Shown: positions 7,707 to 17,872 of the stretch, piece by piece
How positions within the stretch are numbered: the first letter of the stretch is position 1
How the letters are laid out: each line of letters begins with the position of its first letter
NCBI RefSeq assembly: GCF_028683095.1
Contig: NZ_JAJUBC010000018.1
Location: 1-64,000 of the forward strand
DNA from: Enterovibrio gelatinilyticus
GTDB lineage: Bacteria; Pseudomonadota; Gammaproteobacteria; Enterobacterales; Vibrionaceae
Direction: 5' to 3'
Length of the DNA stretch: 64,000 nt
The notes under the pieces: model-generated
Seen by the model: only the letters and a program-made list of their open reading frames with translations
Told to the model about the DNA's origin: nothing
The model's database searches: none
Made by a program: the position numbers and the translations under genes

Positions 7707-9014
7707 TTGAGCATTCGGTTTAAACTCACACTCTTGTTATCGTTTTTATTTATAACTGCAATAGCAAACTCCGCATTTATTTTCAGGTTAGAAAATCTTG
7801 GAGAGGAAAAATTAAACTGGGTTGTACACACTCACGATGTGCTGGATCAAACACACGACCTGCTGAGCGCAATGAAAGATGTGGAAACTGGCCAGCGTGG
7901 TTACCTTCTCACGTCTAATCTCTCTTATTTGGAGCCGTATCATAACGGAATATCACAGGTAAAAGAAAACCTAGAGTCACTCAAATCGCTAACGACAAGT
8001 AACCCTGAACAACAGAAAATTTTGGATCTTGTTTCAAAAGATATCTCCTCAAAATTCAAAGAGATGGAACAGACCATCAAGTTGGCACAGAGCAATGAAA
8101 AAGACAAAGCTATTGCTCTTGTCAATCAGGATATTGGTAAACAATACATGGACAACATTCGTCGCAATCTCCATGAGTTCACCAAAACAGAGCAAATCTT
8201 TCTAGAGCAAAGAAAAGGTGACTTCAGAGAGAACAGAGCACAGATAACAACATTGGTCACAGTAGAAATATCATTTTTTGTCGGCCTTGCCATATTTACC
8301 CTCTTGTTTCTACAGCGTAACTTCTTCGTACCTTTACAGTTACTCGTTGCCAGCACTCAACTTGTTGAAAGAGGCAAACGCCTAGAGGTGAAAAACATTG
8401 TTGAAAATAACGAAATGGGCCACCTGCTCACAACTTTCTTTAGCATGAGCGAAAAGGTACATCACAGAGAAAAAACGCTTGAATACAAAGCGCACCATGA
8501 CGAGTTAACTGGCTTAAAAAATCGTTTGTCTATCTATGATGAACTCGACTCATCCATTGGCGATGCAAAAAGATATGGAGATAAACTGGCCGTTCTCTTC
8601 TTAGATCTGAACCTATTCAAACACATCAACGATACATTGGGTCACGATGTCGGTGATGAAGTGCTAAAAATAACCGCAGACCGACTAAACGATTCAGTGC
8701 GCTCAAGCGATTCGGTATTCCGTCTCGGTGGCGATGAGTTTGTTGTGATCGTTCGAAATATCAAAAGTGCCAAAGATGCCGAAGGCGTTATCCAAAATAT
8801 CCTCAGTGCATTTGAACCCCCAGCAATGATTAACGGTAACGCAATAGATATATCAACCAGCATTGGTGTAGCCGTTTCTCCTGACAACACAACAGATAGT
8901 GATGAATTGGTTAAGTACGCTGATGTCGCCATGTACGCAGCAAAACAAGACAAAAGCACACATTTCAAATCATTTCGTGAAGACATGCTGAACAAAAAGG
9001 ACGATGTTGCCTAG
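7707..9014 (+). CDS. Membrane diguanylate cyclase (CHASE3-like, HAMP, GGDEF)
   Basis: A TTG start behind AAGGAGA gives 435 residues. A first membrane helix (8-27) is followed by a periplasmic helical domain of CHASE3 type (about 35-180; MKDVETGQRGYLLTSNLSYL is characteristic). A second membrane helix (about 184-203), a HAMP linker, and a GGDEF domain (about 262-425) follow. The active-site motif is intact: LGGDEF at residues 340-345, with DLNLFKHINDTLGHDVGDE upstream. The inhibitory RxxD site is present as RSSD at 332-335, exactly five residues before GGDEF. It should make cyclic di-GMP in response to a periplasmic signal and be product-inhibited. No EAL domain follows. Confidence 0.92.
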   Translation: MSIRFKLTLLLSFLFITAIANSAFIFRLENLGEEKLNWVVHTHDVLDQTHDLLSAMKDVETGQRGYLLTSNLSYLEPYHNGISQVKENLESLKSLTTSNPEQQKILDLVSKDISSKFKEMEQTIKLAQSNEKDKAIALVNQDIGKQYMDNIRRNLHEFTKTEQIFLEQRKGDFRENRAQITTLVTVEISFFVGLAIFTLLFLQRNFFVPLQLLVASTQLVERGKRLEVKNIVENNEMGHLLTTFFSMSEKVHHREKTLEYKAHHDELTGLKNRLSIYDELDSSIGDAKRYGDKLAVLFLDLNLFKHINDTLGHDVGDEVLKITADRLNDSVRSSDSVFRLGGDEFVVIVRNIKSAKDAEGVIQNILSAFEPPAMINGNAIDISTSIGVAVSPDNTTDSDELVKYADVAMYAAKQDKSTHFKSFREDMLNKKDDVA

Positions 9015-9571
9015 CGTCGCCACCTCCGATGTCACTTTCTTCAATCGGTGTGACATCAGGCTGCGTTGAACTCCTGATCGACAAAGCCCCCTCGTTCGGG
9101 GGTTATGCCCAAACGACTTGAAGATGTGAGATATTGGTTGTCTGGGTATGTCGCTTTGGCCTGGTCAAACCGTATGCCAGTCTATTAACAGGTCAACAAA
9201 CTTGAGAGAAGGTATATGCCATCTCAAAATACTGACACGTTGCATTTTTTTCATCTCATACTGTAAATGAATATGATATTTCAACTATCACTGACTCGCA
9301 GTGGGGATAATTCCGCCTAGAATCATTTTTTCAGACAATAAGATACAGAAAACCCTTCATTTATGAGTGGTTTTTGTCTTATTGGCGGCCAATGGTGTCT
9401 TTAATGAGAAAATGCATTTACACACATAACATTTCCTTTCTCGCCAGTATCGATAAGTCGTAAACTCAGAAATAAATGGCAAAAACAACCCGTTAATTAT
9501 CATGCAATAAATTAGGAACCCATCATTCCAGTCATGTGGGATTCCGATACTCAAGGATTAGAGGCACTGCT
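9015..9571. other. 557-base intergenic region
   Basis: No gene is supported. Two hairpins follow the cyclase: GATGTCAC (9028-9035) with GTGACATC (9050-9057), and CCCCC (9087-9091) with GGGGG (9098-9102). The rest is AT-rich and precedes the metallopeptidase gene. Confidence 0.5.
9087..9102 (+). terminator. Stem-loop after diguanylate cyclase gene
   Basis: CCCCC and GGGGG enclose TCGTTC, and the hairpin is followed by TTAT. Only a short T stretch follows, so it is a weak intrinsic terminator candidate. Confidence 0.4.
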
Positions 9572-10321
9572 ATGAGGCTATTAAATCAAGTTCTTACTGC
9601 CGCTATCACCTTGTTCATTTTTCTCTTTTCTCTTCACATTTCCGCAAAAACCTTCTATCAATTTGAACCAGCAACAGAAGAAGAAAAACAGGCTAGGATA
9701 CTCTTTGAGCCACTCGTGAAAGACATGATCGAGTTACTCAACAGCGAAGTGCCGATAAAACAAGATGTCACCATTGTCATTGGTGGTGATGATGGCCCAC
9801 TGTTTGACCCTCAAGAAAACAAGATTTACTTCCCCTATTCATTCTTTTTCTTCATTTCTGATACCTTCGAAAACGAAGAGCTCGCAATCGAGGAAACCAC
9901 TTTCGACGAAACGGTAATGAACATATTCGTGCATGTCTTGCTCCACGAATATGCTCATGCATACTTCGCAAATTGGGATGTCCCCCTGTTGGGGAAAGAA
10001 GAAGATGCTGCAGACGTATTCGCAACACTTTTCATGCTTAATGTCTTTGACGACCCTGACATGGCATATATTGCTGTCGATTTTTACGCATTGTTAGACA
10101 CAAAAACAGAGACGATAGCGGATCTCGACCTTTGGGGTGAGCACAGCTTGGATTATCAACGATACACCCAGTCACTCTGTCTGATTTACGGTAGCGATCC
10201 AGAGAAGTACACCTTCATTATGGATAAAGAACTAAAAGGCATTGAACGCGATACATTCTGTATCGAAGAGTTTCACCTCAAAAATTACAATCTCGGCAAA
10301 ATCATTCTCAGCAATCAGTGA
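9572..10321 (+). CDS. Secreted/periplasmic putative metallopeptidase (DUF4344-like)
   Basis: Started at the ATG at 9572, which has GAGG seven bases upstream, giving 249 residues. An N-terminal signal peptide (hydrophobic residues 7-22, cleavage near HISAK) is followed by a domain with the zinc motif HEYAH at 125-129. The nearby KEEDAADVFATL could supply the third ligand. This layout resembles DUF4344 putative metallopeptidases. The DETVMNIFVHVLLHEYAHAY context is typical of gluzincin-like helices. The MscS-type channel gene follows after 61 bases in the same direction, so the two may form an envelope-related operon. The substrate is unknown. Confidence 0.75.
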   Translation: MRLLNQVLTAAITLFIFLFSLHISAKTFYQFEPATEEEKQARILFEPLVKDMIELLNSEVPIKQDVTIVIGGDDGPLFDPQENKIYFPYSFFFFISDTFENEELAIEETTFDETVMNIFVHVLLHEYAHAYFANWDVPLLGKEEDAADVFATLFMLNVFDDPDMAYIAVDFYALLDTKTETIADLDLWGEHSLDYQRYTQSLCLIYGSDPEKYTFIMDKELKGIERDTFCIEEFHLKNYNLGKIILSNQ

Positions 10322-10382
10322 AGTCTCACCTAAGAGCTGACGCTCTTTGTGTATTCCTCTCAAAGTAAAGGAGGCGAACCCT

Positions 10383-12044
10383 ATGCCTAGTTATTTAGCG
10401 AACAAGTGGTGTTTATTTGTTTGTTTATTGTCTCTTCTTTCTTTTTTTCCTTTATTCGCATTCAGCGAAGAATCCACTGTTCCGCCTTCTGAATCGCATC
10501 CAATCATCACTGAAATTGAAACCCTACAACAGCAACTACTTGATACACTAGATGCAGAAGAAGCACTGGCAGGTGAGGAACAGATAAAAAAGTATTTAGA
10601 CGCGAATGCGGTCAATGAAAAACTAAGAGATGCAATTGAGAAAGCAATCACTTTAGAGCTAGCAGACAAACAGATTTTGCTTGATGCAATCGCCTTCCAG
10701 CAAGCAGATTCAGCAGACGCTTTTGCCGAAGCGCCCTCACTCCTCAACGAAATTGCAGACGACCTTTACGCCGCAGAAAGCCAAGATAAGCTTTCTTTTC
10801 TCGGCGAGTACAACGAAATTTTGACCTTATTCGATAGTATTTTTGTCGACACATCGGAAAATATCATCTGGTTACAACGACTCGGTGAAGACACAGCTCA
10901 AGAAACATTGGCGTTCAATCAAGTTTTGCTAAAACGTTTAAATAGCATTACAACAACGCTTAAATTTCTTGAACAGGAAAGAAGAATCTATGACGTAAAA
11001 TTCGATGTCGCACCAGACAAAGAAAAGAGCTTAATCGAAGTCGAGAAAGTGATCTTGACGTATCGAGTAGAAATGCTCGCAAAAAGCCTCAATAAAATAA
11101 TTAAGGTGGCAGACAAACAACACATCGACACCACCGCGTTTCGCGTTTTTCACTTCGAAACCACAAGAGAAATCACCAAAGAGCTTTTCTCTATCTCTGT
11201 AATCAAAGTCATCTTCCAGCACTCACTCGACGCGATCTCAGAGTTTTTTACCGAACACCTAGCCAAACTTTTCATTCAAATATTAATAATCGTCTTCATC
11301 GTCGTTCTAACGTACTACTTGTCACTGATTGCTAAACGATCCATGACAAAGTTGGTTGCCTCAGACAACATCGACATACCTCAACTGATGAAAGATTTCC
11401 TCGTATCGATGACCGGAAGACTTATCTTCCTGATTGGTTTTGTCGTGGCATTGTCTCAATTAGGAATAGATTTTCTGCCCATTCTCACAGGGTTTGGTAT
11501 TGCGGGCGTGATTGTAGGGTTTGCATTACAAGATACACTGTCTAACTTCGCTTCAGGCATGATGTTATTGATTTATCGCCCCTTCGATGTCGGTGATTTT
11601 GTCTCTGCGGGAGGTGTTGAAGGGAAAGTGGGCCACATGAGTTTGGTAAATACGACTATCCGCACATTTGACAACCAAATCATCATTATTCCCAACAACA
11701 GCATCTGGGGAAACGTCATCAAGAACATGACACATGAACGTGTTAGACGTGTCGACATGACATTCAATGCAGGCTATGGCGACTCATCTGCTTTCGTTAA
11801 GCAAACCCTACAAGACATTGTGGACAATCACCCATCAATACTCCGGTCACCTAAGGCCATCATCAAACTAGAAAAGCTCGGCGCATCTTCTGTCGAATTC
11901 ATTGTCAGACCATGGGTAAAAACCGATGACTACTGGGATGTTCTTTGGGATATCACGTGGGAGGTAAAAGAAGAGTTTGAGAAAAAAGGCATTACTATCC
12001 CCTATCCTCAACACGATGTTCACCTTCACAAATCGACAGAGTAG
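10383..12044 (+). CDS. MscS-family mechanosensitive channel
   Basis: Started at the ATG at 10383 behind GGAGG; 553 residues. A signal peptide (residues about 8-30) is followed by a long Glu/Ala-rich periplasmic helical region (about 35-285). The first membrane helix follows (FIQILIIVFIVVLTYYL), then the MscS pore module: LGIDFLPILTGFGIAGVIVG and FALQDTLSNFASGMMLLIYR, then RPFDVGDFV of the beta domain. The C-terminal alpha/beta vestibule is complete. It resembles the larger MscS relatives with an extended periplasmic part. The role is release of solutes on hypo-osmotic shock. It lies downstream of the metallopeptidase gene and ends at a strong terminator. Confidence 0.9.
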   Translation: MPSYLANKWCLFVCLLSLLSFFPLFAFSEESTVPPSESHPIITEIETLQQQLLDTLDAEEALAGEEQIKKYLDANAVNEKLRDAIEKAITLELADKQILLDAIAFQQADSADAFAEAPSLLNEIADDLYAAESQDKLSFLGEYNEILTLFDSIFVDTSENIIWLQRLGEDTAQETLAFNQVLLKRLNSITTTLKFLEQERRIYDVKFDVAPDKEKSLIEVEKVILTYRVEMLAKSLNKIIKVADKQHIDTTAFRVFHFETTREITKELFSISVIKVIFQHSLDAISEFFTEHLAKLFIQILIIVFIVVLTYYLSLIAKRSMTKLVASDNIDIPQLMKDFLVSMTGRLIFLIGFVVALSQLGIDFLPILTGFGIAGVIVGFALQDTLSNFASGMMLLIYRPFDVGDFVSAGGVEGKVGHMSLVNTTIRTFDNQIIIIPNNSIWGNVIKNMTHERVRRVDMTFNAGYGDSSAFVKQTLQDIVDNHPSILRSPKAIIKLEKLGASSVEFIVRPWVKTDDYWDVLWDITWEVKEEFEKKGITIPYPQHDVHLHKSTE

Positions 12045-12083
12045 AAAGCGTCGTCAACAAAACTACACAGTAATTTCTCTGAC

Positions 12084-12111
12084 AAACGGGCAGCAAACTG
12101 CCCGTTTTGAT
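12084..12111 (+). terminator. Rho-independent terminator after mscS-like gene
   Basis: AAACGGGCAG pairs with CTGCCCGTTT around a four-base loop, followed by a T-rich run. Strong intrinsic terminator. Confidence 0.85.
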
Positions 12112-12328
12112 TTGCACCTCTCGTGCTACCCATTGACTTCATTTTGTGAAGTCATACAGTGCGATCAGTCTTTGTCCAATAAATAGTACAGACCTACACC
12201 CTCTGCTTTCGTCAAATAGAATGAGTGGTAAACATAACAAGAATTGTCAGTCACGATTTCCAGCATTTATTTTCGCGTCTTCAGCTTCCCATCTCGCGCA
12301 GCGCGGAACTCGTCACATGGAGAAAGGT

Positions 12329-15300
12329 ATGTCCAACGAAAACGAAGGTTCAACAGAAACACATTCAACGTCAGTGAGCACGACAAGCGCATCGTTCAAC
12401 GAGATCATCGGAACAATTCAACCTGACACCTTAGAAGGAACAGAGGGAAACGATCGCATTCTTGCCTTAGGGGGCAATGACAAGCTCTATGGATACGGAG
12501 GAGATGACGAGCTATATGGAGGAAATCGGCGAGATTACCTGTATGGCGGCGACGGCAATGACAAGCTCTATGGCGATGACGAAAACTCCCCCTCCGACGT
12601 TTATAACTACGGCGATTCTCTTTACGGCGGCAATGGCAACGATGAGCTGTATGGCTACTATGGCAATGACAGACTCTATGGCGAAGCTGGCGACGATACC
12701 CTCTATGGTGGTACAGAAACCGACTACCTGCACGGCGGTGAAGACAACGACACGCTTTATGGTGAAGAAGGAAGCGACGACCTCTATGGAAATGAAGGCG
12801 ATGACATCCTGCACGGCGGCGGCGGTTATGACGATATGTACGGCGGCGAAGGCGCAGATGAATTACATGGCGGTTCCGATGGCGATTTATTGGAAGGAGG
12901 CGACGGCGATGATTCTTTATGGGGTGATGATGGAAATGATTCACTTTTAGGCGAAGCGGGTAATGATCATCTCGATGGAGGCACAGGAAATGACCGCCTC
13001 CAAGGTGGAACCGGAAACGATACGCTCTACGGCGGCGACGGTAACGACAGATTGCTTGGCGAAGACGGGAACGATTCACTCTTTGGTGGCAATGGCACTG
13101 ATAGGCTCTATGGCGGCAAAGGAAATGACAGTCTTGATGGGCAAGGCGGGGATAACGTGCTTTTTGGTGACCAAGGCAATGATATTCTCTATGCGAGCAA
13201 AGGCACGAACATATTGATTGGAGGCTCTGGCGACGATCTCGCTTATGGCTCGTCAGGTCAAGATACCATCAGCGAAACTGAACTCGCCATCGGTGGTGGC
13301 GGTAATGACATCATCTCAACAAACTCAGAATCGGCAGACATTGGGATTGGTGGCACGGGTAATGACTGGCTTGAAGGTCATGGCAATGACCAACTTCGCG
13401 GCGGCAGTGGCGACGATGTCCTGATCAGCTTGGGAGGTGACGACACACTGCGCGGCGGCGCTGGTAACGATGTCTTACAAGCAGATGGCTCCGTTGGGGG
13501 CAACTCCCGCCTTTATGGTGGTACAGGCAATGATTACCTTTCAGGAAACAGCGGTGATCAGCTTATGTTTGGTGGCAGCGGCGCCGATACGTTTCATTTC
13601 GGCCATTCTCTCTTTCGCGCCGACCAAACAACCACAACGCAAACCCCTGTCATCGGCGATGATCGAATTGTCGATTTTGAGCTAGGTGTCGATACCATCA
13701 GCATTCATACCCGCCTAGCGCAAAGTATGGATGATCTTGCCATTGAGCAATATGGCGCCACAACACGCATTACCCTGAGTGACGGTTCAACCATCACCCT
13801 AAACAATACCGACGCCACTGACCTTAGTGCTTCTGCATTCGCCTTTACAGCCACTGCGACTTACAGCGATCTGCTCGCGGGTTGGCAAACTCACTTGGAA
13901 GAAAACTGGCACTACGCCACCGCAAACAAACAAGATATTTCATTGGGTCATAGCCAAGGGGAAAAGCTGTTCGGTAACCATCAGGACAATCGTTTATCGA
14001 GCGGCACCCATAGTAGCGAATACTTGGATGGGGGCGCAGGCAACGATTATTTAGTGTCCACAGGCGGAAACGACATACTCGTAGGTGGTGAAGGAAATGA
14101 TGCCTTTGTCATCTCAGAAAGGTTCGGCATCGAAAAATATGGCGATTCGCATGACACACAAATTACGCAAGTCGAAGATTATTCTGCTGGCGTAGACACG
14201 CTAACGATCAACTTCTATTCGTTTGACCGAAAAGGCATCGATCTGTCTACCATCACGCCTGAGCAAGTCGGCTCTTCGACTGTGTTTACATTTAGTGATT
14301 ATTTCCAGGTCGTACTGAAAAACACCGATATTTCCTCTATCTCAAACGAGCAAATCTCTTTCGGCATAATCGGCAATTCCGGGAGCGAGGAGATTTTAGG
14401 AAACGATGCAGCTAACGAAATAGAGGCGCGCGATGGCCAGGACACGATTCATGGCTACGGTGGTGATGACATTATCGATGGCGGACGTGGAAATGACACG
14501 GTTTTTGGTGGTGCAGGTAACGACCAAATATGGGGCAACTCAGGCAGCGATAAGCTCTATGGTGGCGATGGCGATGACAAGATCTACGATACCGGAGGTG
14601 GCTACAACGAACTCGACGGTGGTGCAGGTAACGACCTTCTTGTGACAAAACAAGGAAATCACACCCTAACAGGAGGAGATGGTGAAGATACGTTTGAAAT
14701 TGGAGCCTACAACTACGCTGACCAAAACATCATTTACGACGCCACCATCACTGACTTTCAAGCAGGTAGCGACACCATCAATATGACGCACGTGCTAGAC
14801 AATACCACGCTTTCCAGATACCTGGATGACGAAGGCATTTTCCGAGCAAGTAGTTTTCTCGAGCAAGTGGGTGATGAGGTCTTACTAGACGCTTCGCAGA
14901 ACGTGACAGTGACCCTCGAGAACATCGACCTGGCGGATATTTCTGGTGACCAATTCAACTTTTCACTCGTCGGACGAAACAGCGCCAATCACATCATCGG
15001 TTGGGATGGTAACGACACACTCATGGGCCGTAGCGGCAATGATACGTTGGAAGGAGGCAAGGGCAATGATTGGCTTCAAGGCGACGCTGGCGAAGATACG
15101 CTCACTGGCGGTGAAGGTGCCGATACTTTCGTGGTGAGTGACGAACGAGCCAACTACACCAGCGGCGTAGAAACCGACATCATCACCGATTTCGTCATCG
15201 GCGAAGACAAAATCGCGTTTGATGATTACTTCCACAAACAAATGGACTTCAATGACTTCATCATCACCCAACAAGGAGGTGACACTCTGGTGCAGATGTT

Positions 15301-15418
15301 CCGCGAATACACCGTTTGGGACGAATTAGTAACAGCTGACCACGTCAACGTGCTTCTCAAAGGGATAGACGCCACTGACGTTAGTGCCAATGACTTTGAA
15401 TTCTTTTACTCAGCCTGA
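12329..15418 (+). CDS. RTX calcium-binding repeat protein (type I secreted)
   Basis: The start is placed at the ATG at 12329, six bases after GGAG; upstream in-frame ATGs at 12221 and 12317 lack better signals. 1029 residues, very acidic. After a short Ser/Thr/Glu leader, residues about 35-410 are an almost unbroken run of GGxGxDxLx nonapeptides that bind calcium in a beta-roll. Beta modules of about 90 residues then alternate with further short RTX blocks. Each module begins GADTF or similar, contains I.DF..G.D.I and ends in a TD/ID..D.S...F.F motif. Four modules end near 13850, 14370, 14970 and 15415. The last ends in the small acidic C-terminal signal expected for type I secretion. No catalytic domain is recognisable. 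Transporter genes are not in the window. Confidence 0.88.
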   Translation: MSNENEGSTETHSTSVSTTSASFNEIIGTIQPDTLEGTEGNDRILALGGNDKLYGYGGDDELYGGNRRDYLYGGDGNDKLYGDDENSPSDVYNYGDSLYGGNGNDELYGYYGNDRLYGEAGDDTLYGGTETDYLHGGEDNDTLYGEEGSDDLYGNEGDDILHGGGGYDDMYGGEGADELHGGSDGDLLEGGDGDDSLWGDDGNDSLLGEAGNDHLDGGTGNDRLQGGTGNDTLYGGDGNDRLLGEDGNDSLFGGNGTDRLYGGKGNDSLDGQGGDNVLFGDQGNDILYASKGTNILIGGSGDDLAYGSSGQDTISETELAIGGGGNDIISTNSESADIGIGGTGNDWLEGHGNDQLRGGSGDDVLISLGGDDTLRGGAGNDVLQADGSVGGNSRLYGGTGNDYLSGNSGDQLMFGGSGADTFHFGHSLFRADQTTTTQTPVIGDDRIVDFELGVDTISIHTRLAQSMDDLAIEQYGATTRITLSDGSTITLNNTDATDLSASAFAFTATATYSDLLAGWQTHLEENWHYATANKQDISLGHSQGEKLFGNHQDNRLSSGTHSSEYLDGGAGNDYLVSTGGNDILVGGEGNDAFVISERFGIEKYGDSHDTQITQVEDYSAGVDTLTINFYSFDRKGIDLSTITPEQVGSSTVFTFSDYFQVVLKNTDISSISNEQISFGIIGNSGSEEILGNDAANEIEARDGQDTIHGYGGDDIIDGGRGNDTVFGGAGNDQIWGNSGSDKLYGGDGDDKIYDTGGGYNELDGGAGNDLLVTKQGNHTLTGGDGEDTFEIGAYNYADQNIIYDATITDFQAGSDTINMTHVLDNTTLSRYLDDEGIFRASSFLEQVGDEVLLDASQNVTVTLENIDLADISGDQFNFSLVGRNSANHIIGWDGNDTLMGRSGNDTLEGGKGNDWLQGDAGEDTLTGGEGADTFVVSDERANYTSGVETDIITDFVIGEDKIAFDDYFHKQMDFNDFIITQQGGDTLVQMFREYTVWDELVTADHVNVLLKGIDATDVSANDFEFFYSA
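12440..13560 (+). repeat. Main RTX-coding repeat array
   Basis: A run of 27-base units coding for GGxGNDxLY-type nonapeptides. It is a coding repeat within the RTX gene and explains the long open frames seen on the other strands and frames here. Confidence 0.85.
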
Positions 15419-15439
15419 TCGTCTCTCTAATATGACAAC

Positions 15440-15460
15440 AATCCCCTGCTATAGGGGATT
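15440..15460 (+). terminator. Stem-loop after RTX gene
   Basis: AATCCCCT pairs with AGGGGATT around GCTAT, 21 bases after the RTX stop codon. No T-run follows, so it is a hairpin with uncertain terminator strength. Confidence 0.45.
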
Positions 15461-15529
15461 GGAGTTATATCGCCATCCATTTTAGAGAACACTGAATGTT
15501 AAAACCCGATAAATGAGACACGCCCTTTT

Positions 15530-15546
15530 AGCGTATGGCATACGCT
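15530..15546. promoter_or_regulatory. Palindrome upstream of DUF4157 toxin gene
   Basis: AGCGTATG and CATACGCT flank a single G, 32 bases before the GTG start. Position and symmetry suit an operator or an RNA hairpin in the leader. The binding factor is unknown. Confidence 0.35.
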
Positions 15547-15577
15547 TAGTATAACGCCCGCAGCTTTGGACTTTTAG

Positions 15578-17872
15578 GTGTTAGCCTTTCAACCAAAACC
15601 ACATTCGAAACCGCAATCGAAACAACACGGTCGTGAGACCACGAAACCTGCGATAATCGCAGGGAGTCACTCTTCGCGTTCACTTTCTTATCAAACACAA
15701 GATATTCGCCCCCTAACGCCGAAACAACGCCCTATCATTAGAAGCAGGTCACTACCGAATTCGCCCAGAACGTCTGCGGCATCACCTCGTTTTTTGGGTC
15801 AGGGGAACACTAAGTATGACTATGAACACCAAGCTGATCAGATAGCTCAGACCACTCATCAAATGGCACCCATCTGCAAGCCAAGCGACAGCCATACCCA
15901 CTACCCGACTGAACCAAGGCGTCGTCAAATGTCTGTAGGGTCATTAACGTCTGGTGGTATTGAAATTCCCCCAACAACAAAAAACTTCTATGAGTCTCGT
16001 ATGGGGAAAGACCTAAGCAGCGTGAAAATTCATCGTGACCACACGTCAGATCTCACCACTCGCGCCTTGGGCGCACAGGCCTTTGCGATTGAAAACCACA
16101 TTTGGCTAGGCTCGCGAGTGAATACTCAGCCGAATGTCACCCTTGCCCACGAACTTTCTCACGTACTGCAATGGCAAGCTGGCGCTCCGCCAACCCTTCG
16201 AGCGGATATTTTCGACAAATCACTCACACAGCAACTCTTACCGTCCGACTTTGAAGGGCTGAACGTCGATACTGTCGAGCGATTGGTAGAGGCACTGGTT
16301 GTGTACATAGAGAACTTTCCAGAGGGCTCGGTCGATCGCGATGCATTACAAGAAAACCTAAACACGGCATCAGAAGCATTGGCAAGAATGACGACCTCAG
16401 AGCCCGAGCCAGAACCCACACCACAAGAGCGCAGAGCGAGAAGAAGACGACTAGAAACACCGAACCCTGAAACCATGCGGCGAGATATTCAGCGCATCAT
16501 GGATTTGGTTCAGGAAACACACGTGAGCGATACAGAGGAAACCGTCATTCTGATGACGATTGAACGCTATGCCACATCGCGTTATCGATTCGAATTGTTT
16601 CTCCGTGCCCTAGACAATCGTCACTACTTTGCCGGTGCGTTTGGTGGCTACAAGTTTCGCAGTGGTATTACCGCCGTGATCCATGAGCTTGAAGGTTCTC
16701 GAGGACGACGCTTTCGTTATCTTCTTCGTAACCGTACCCGAAACTATCGCGATTTCGAGGCTCCCGAGGAATTAACCTTCGGACAAAGCTTCTGGACAGA
16801 TTTGTCCGAAGGTCAAATTCGCGATCAGATTTTCGCCTACTTCCATGGAATGGGACAGGCCGGTGTCGCGATGGCTGAATCCATGATTAATCTTGTGAGA
16901 GACCCTGTCGGCTTTATTCGTGGCATTGGTGAATTGCCTCAAACCATTGCGTCATTCTGGCGGAATCGACGTCAGATCTTAAACACCTTTATGGCTGCTT
17001 CACCGGAAGAACAAGCAAGGTACATCGGACGGCTGTTTGGTGAGGCTGAAATTTTCATCGCTACAATGGGAGCAGGCGGAGCCGCTGCCCCTGCAAGAGC
17101 ATCGAGCGTATTAGCCCCTCTCCCTGCACGTGCTGTAGTAGCCTCAGGCCGAGGCGCAGCCGCAATGAGTGGAGGCGGAGCCATAGCGTTAGATCTGGGT
17201 CGATTAGGGCCATTCGCTCAACAAAGTGCACAAATGGCCGCACACTCAGCACAACTTGGCAGCGGTAATCGTGCAGCGCGAGAAGTGGCAGAGGAAGCTG
17301 GATCGTCATCCAGTACATCAGGATCATCATCAACACGCAGAAGAAGAACCACTGAGCCAGAAACACCGCCCGAACTCACCCGTGATGAGGCAAGGCGTCT
17401 TGAAATATTGGAAGAATTTGCCGACGCGCAGTCTGGTCATCGTCGCCCCGACGTTGTACCTGAAGGCACGAATGCAGTAGGTCCCGGTCGAACAACGATC
17501 CCGAGAACTGCAGTACGAGGTGATGCCAATCTGCTTGCTAGAAATCTAGAGCGGACAATGGGAACTAGGCCACCTGGGCATCATGCCCACCACATAATCC
17601 CGAAGAGAATGCAGCAAGCACAACCAGCAAGGGACATTCTAGAACGGTTTAATATTAGTATTAACTCTGAGAGAAACGGTGTTTGGCTTTCCGATGTATT
17701 TGAAACGCGCAATATCAATACAGGACAAATTCATTCAAAAATTCACACAGCTCGGCATATTCGATGGGTGAATGAACAACTCATTCAAGCCGCTCACGGA
17801 GGAAGAGCCGAAGTCTTAGAAACCTTAGCAAGTATCCGAAGTCAGATTCTAAATGGAAATGTACCGCTATAA
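15578..17872 (+). CDS. DUF4157 (eCIS-core) protein with C-terminal AHH nuclease toxin
   Basis: A GTG start gives 764 residues; no strong ribosome-binding site is visible. Residues 1-125 are disordered and basic. A DUF4157 domain covers about 135-200 (FYESRMGKDLSSVKIHRD), with the metal-site-like HELSH at 191-195. Two helical segments follow, separated by an acidic/Arg-rich linker (about 270-305). An Ala/Gly-rich stretch (about 490-540) and a Ser-rich linker come next. The C-terminal 100 residues form an HNH/Endo-VII-type AHH nuclease (HHAHH at 668-672, then IIPKRMQ). DUF4157 marks cargo or components of extracellular contractile injection systems and polymorphic toxins. No such apparatus and no immunity gene is visible nearby. 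Probable DNase effector. Confidence 0.8.
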   Translation: MLAFQPKPHSKPQSKQHGRETTKPAIIAGSHSSRSLSYQTQDIRPLTPKQRPIIRSRSLPNSPRTSAASPRFLGQGNTKYDYEHQADQIAQTTHQMAPICKPSDSHTHYPTEPRRRQMSVGSLTSGGIEIPPTTKNFYESRMGKDLSSVKIHRDHTSDLTTRALGAQAFAIENHIWLGSRVNTQPNVTLAHELSHVLQWQAGAPPTLRADIFDKSLTQQLLPSDFEGLNVDTVERLVEALVVYIENFPEGSVDRDALQENLNTASEALARMTTSEPEPEPTPQERRARRRRLETPNPETMRRDIQRIMDLVQETHVSDTEETVILMTIERYATSRYRFELFLRALDNRHYFAGAFGGYKFRSGITAVIHELEGSRGRRFRYLLRNRTRNYRDFEAPEELTFGQSFWTDLSEGQIRDQIFAYFHGMGQAGVAMAESMINLVRDPVGFIRGIGELPQTIASFWRNRRQILNTFMAASPEEQARYIGRLFGEAEIFIATMGAGGAAAPARASSVLAPLPARAVVASGRGAAAMSGGGAIALDLGRLGPFAQQSAQMAAHSAQLGSGNRAAREVAEEAGSSSSTSGSSSTRRRRTTEPETPPELTRDEARRLEILEEFADAQSGHRRPDVVPEGTNAVGPGRTTIPRTAVRGDANLLARNLERTMGTRPPGHHAHHIIPKRMQQAQPARDILERFNISINSERNGVWLSDVFETRNINTGQIHSKIHTARHIRWVNEQLIQAAHGGRAEVLETLASIRSQILNGNVPL

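Noticed and set aside
12405-13079. Long minus-strand open frame rich in Arg and His, and several plus-strand frames in the RTX gene
   Set aside because: They mirror the RTX repeat array in other frames and have biased, repetitive composition without ribosome-binding sites.
12440-15120. Regular repeats that could resemble a CRISPR or satellite array
   Set aside because: Period 27 with intact coding for GGxGxDxLx nonapeptides; no spacer structure.
7379-15543. A 13-base word (TTTAGCGTATGGC) shared between 7379 and 15528
   Set aside because: In 64 kb about thirty such 13-base matches are expected by chance, so it is not evidence of a shared operator.
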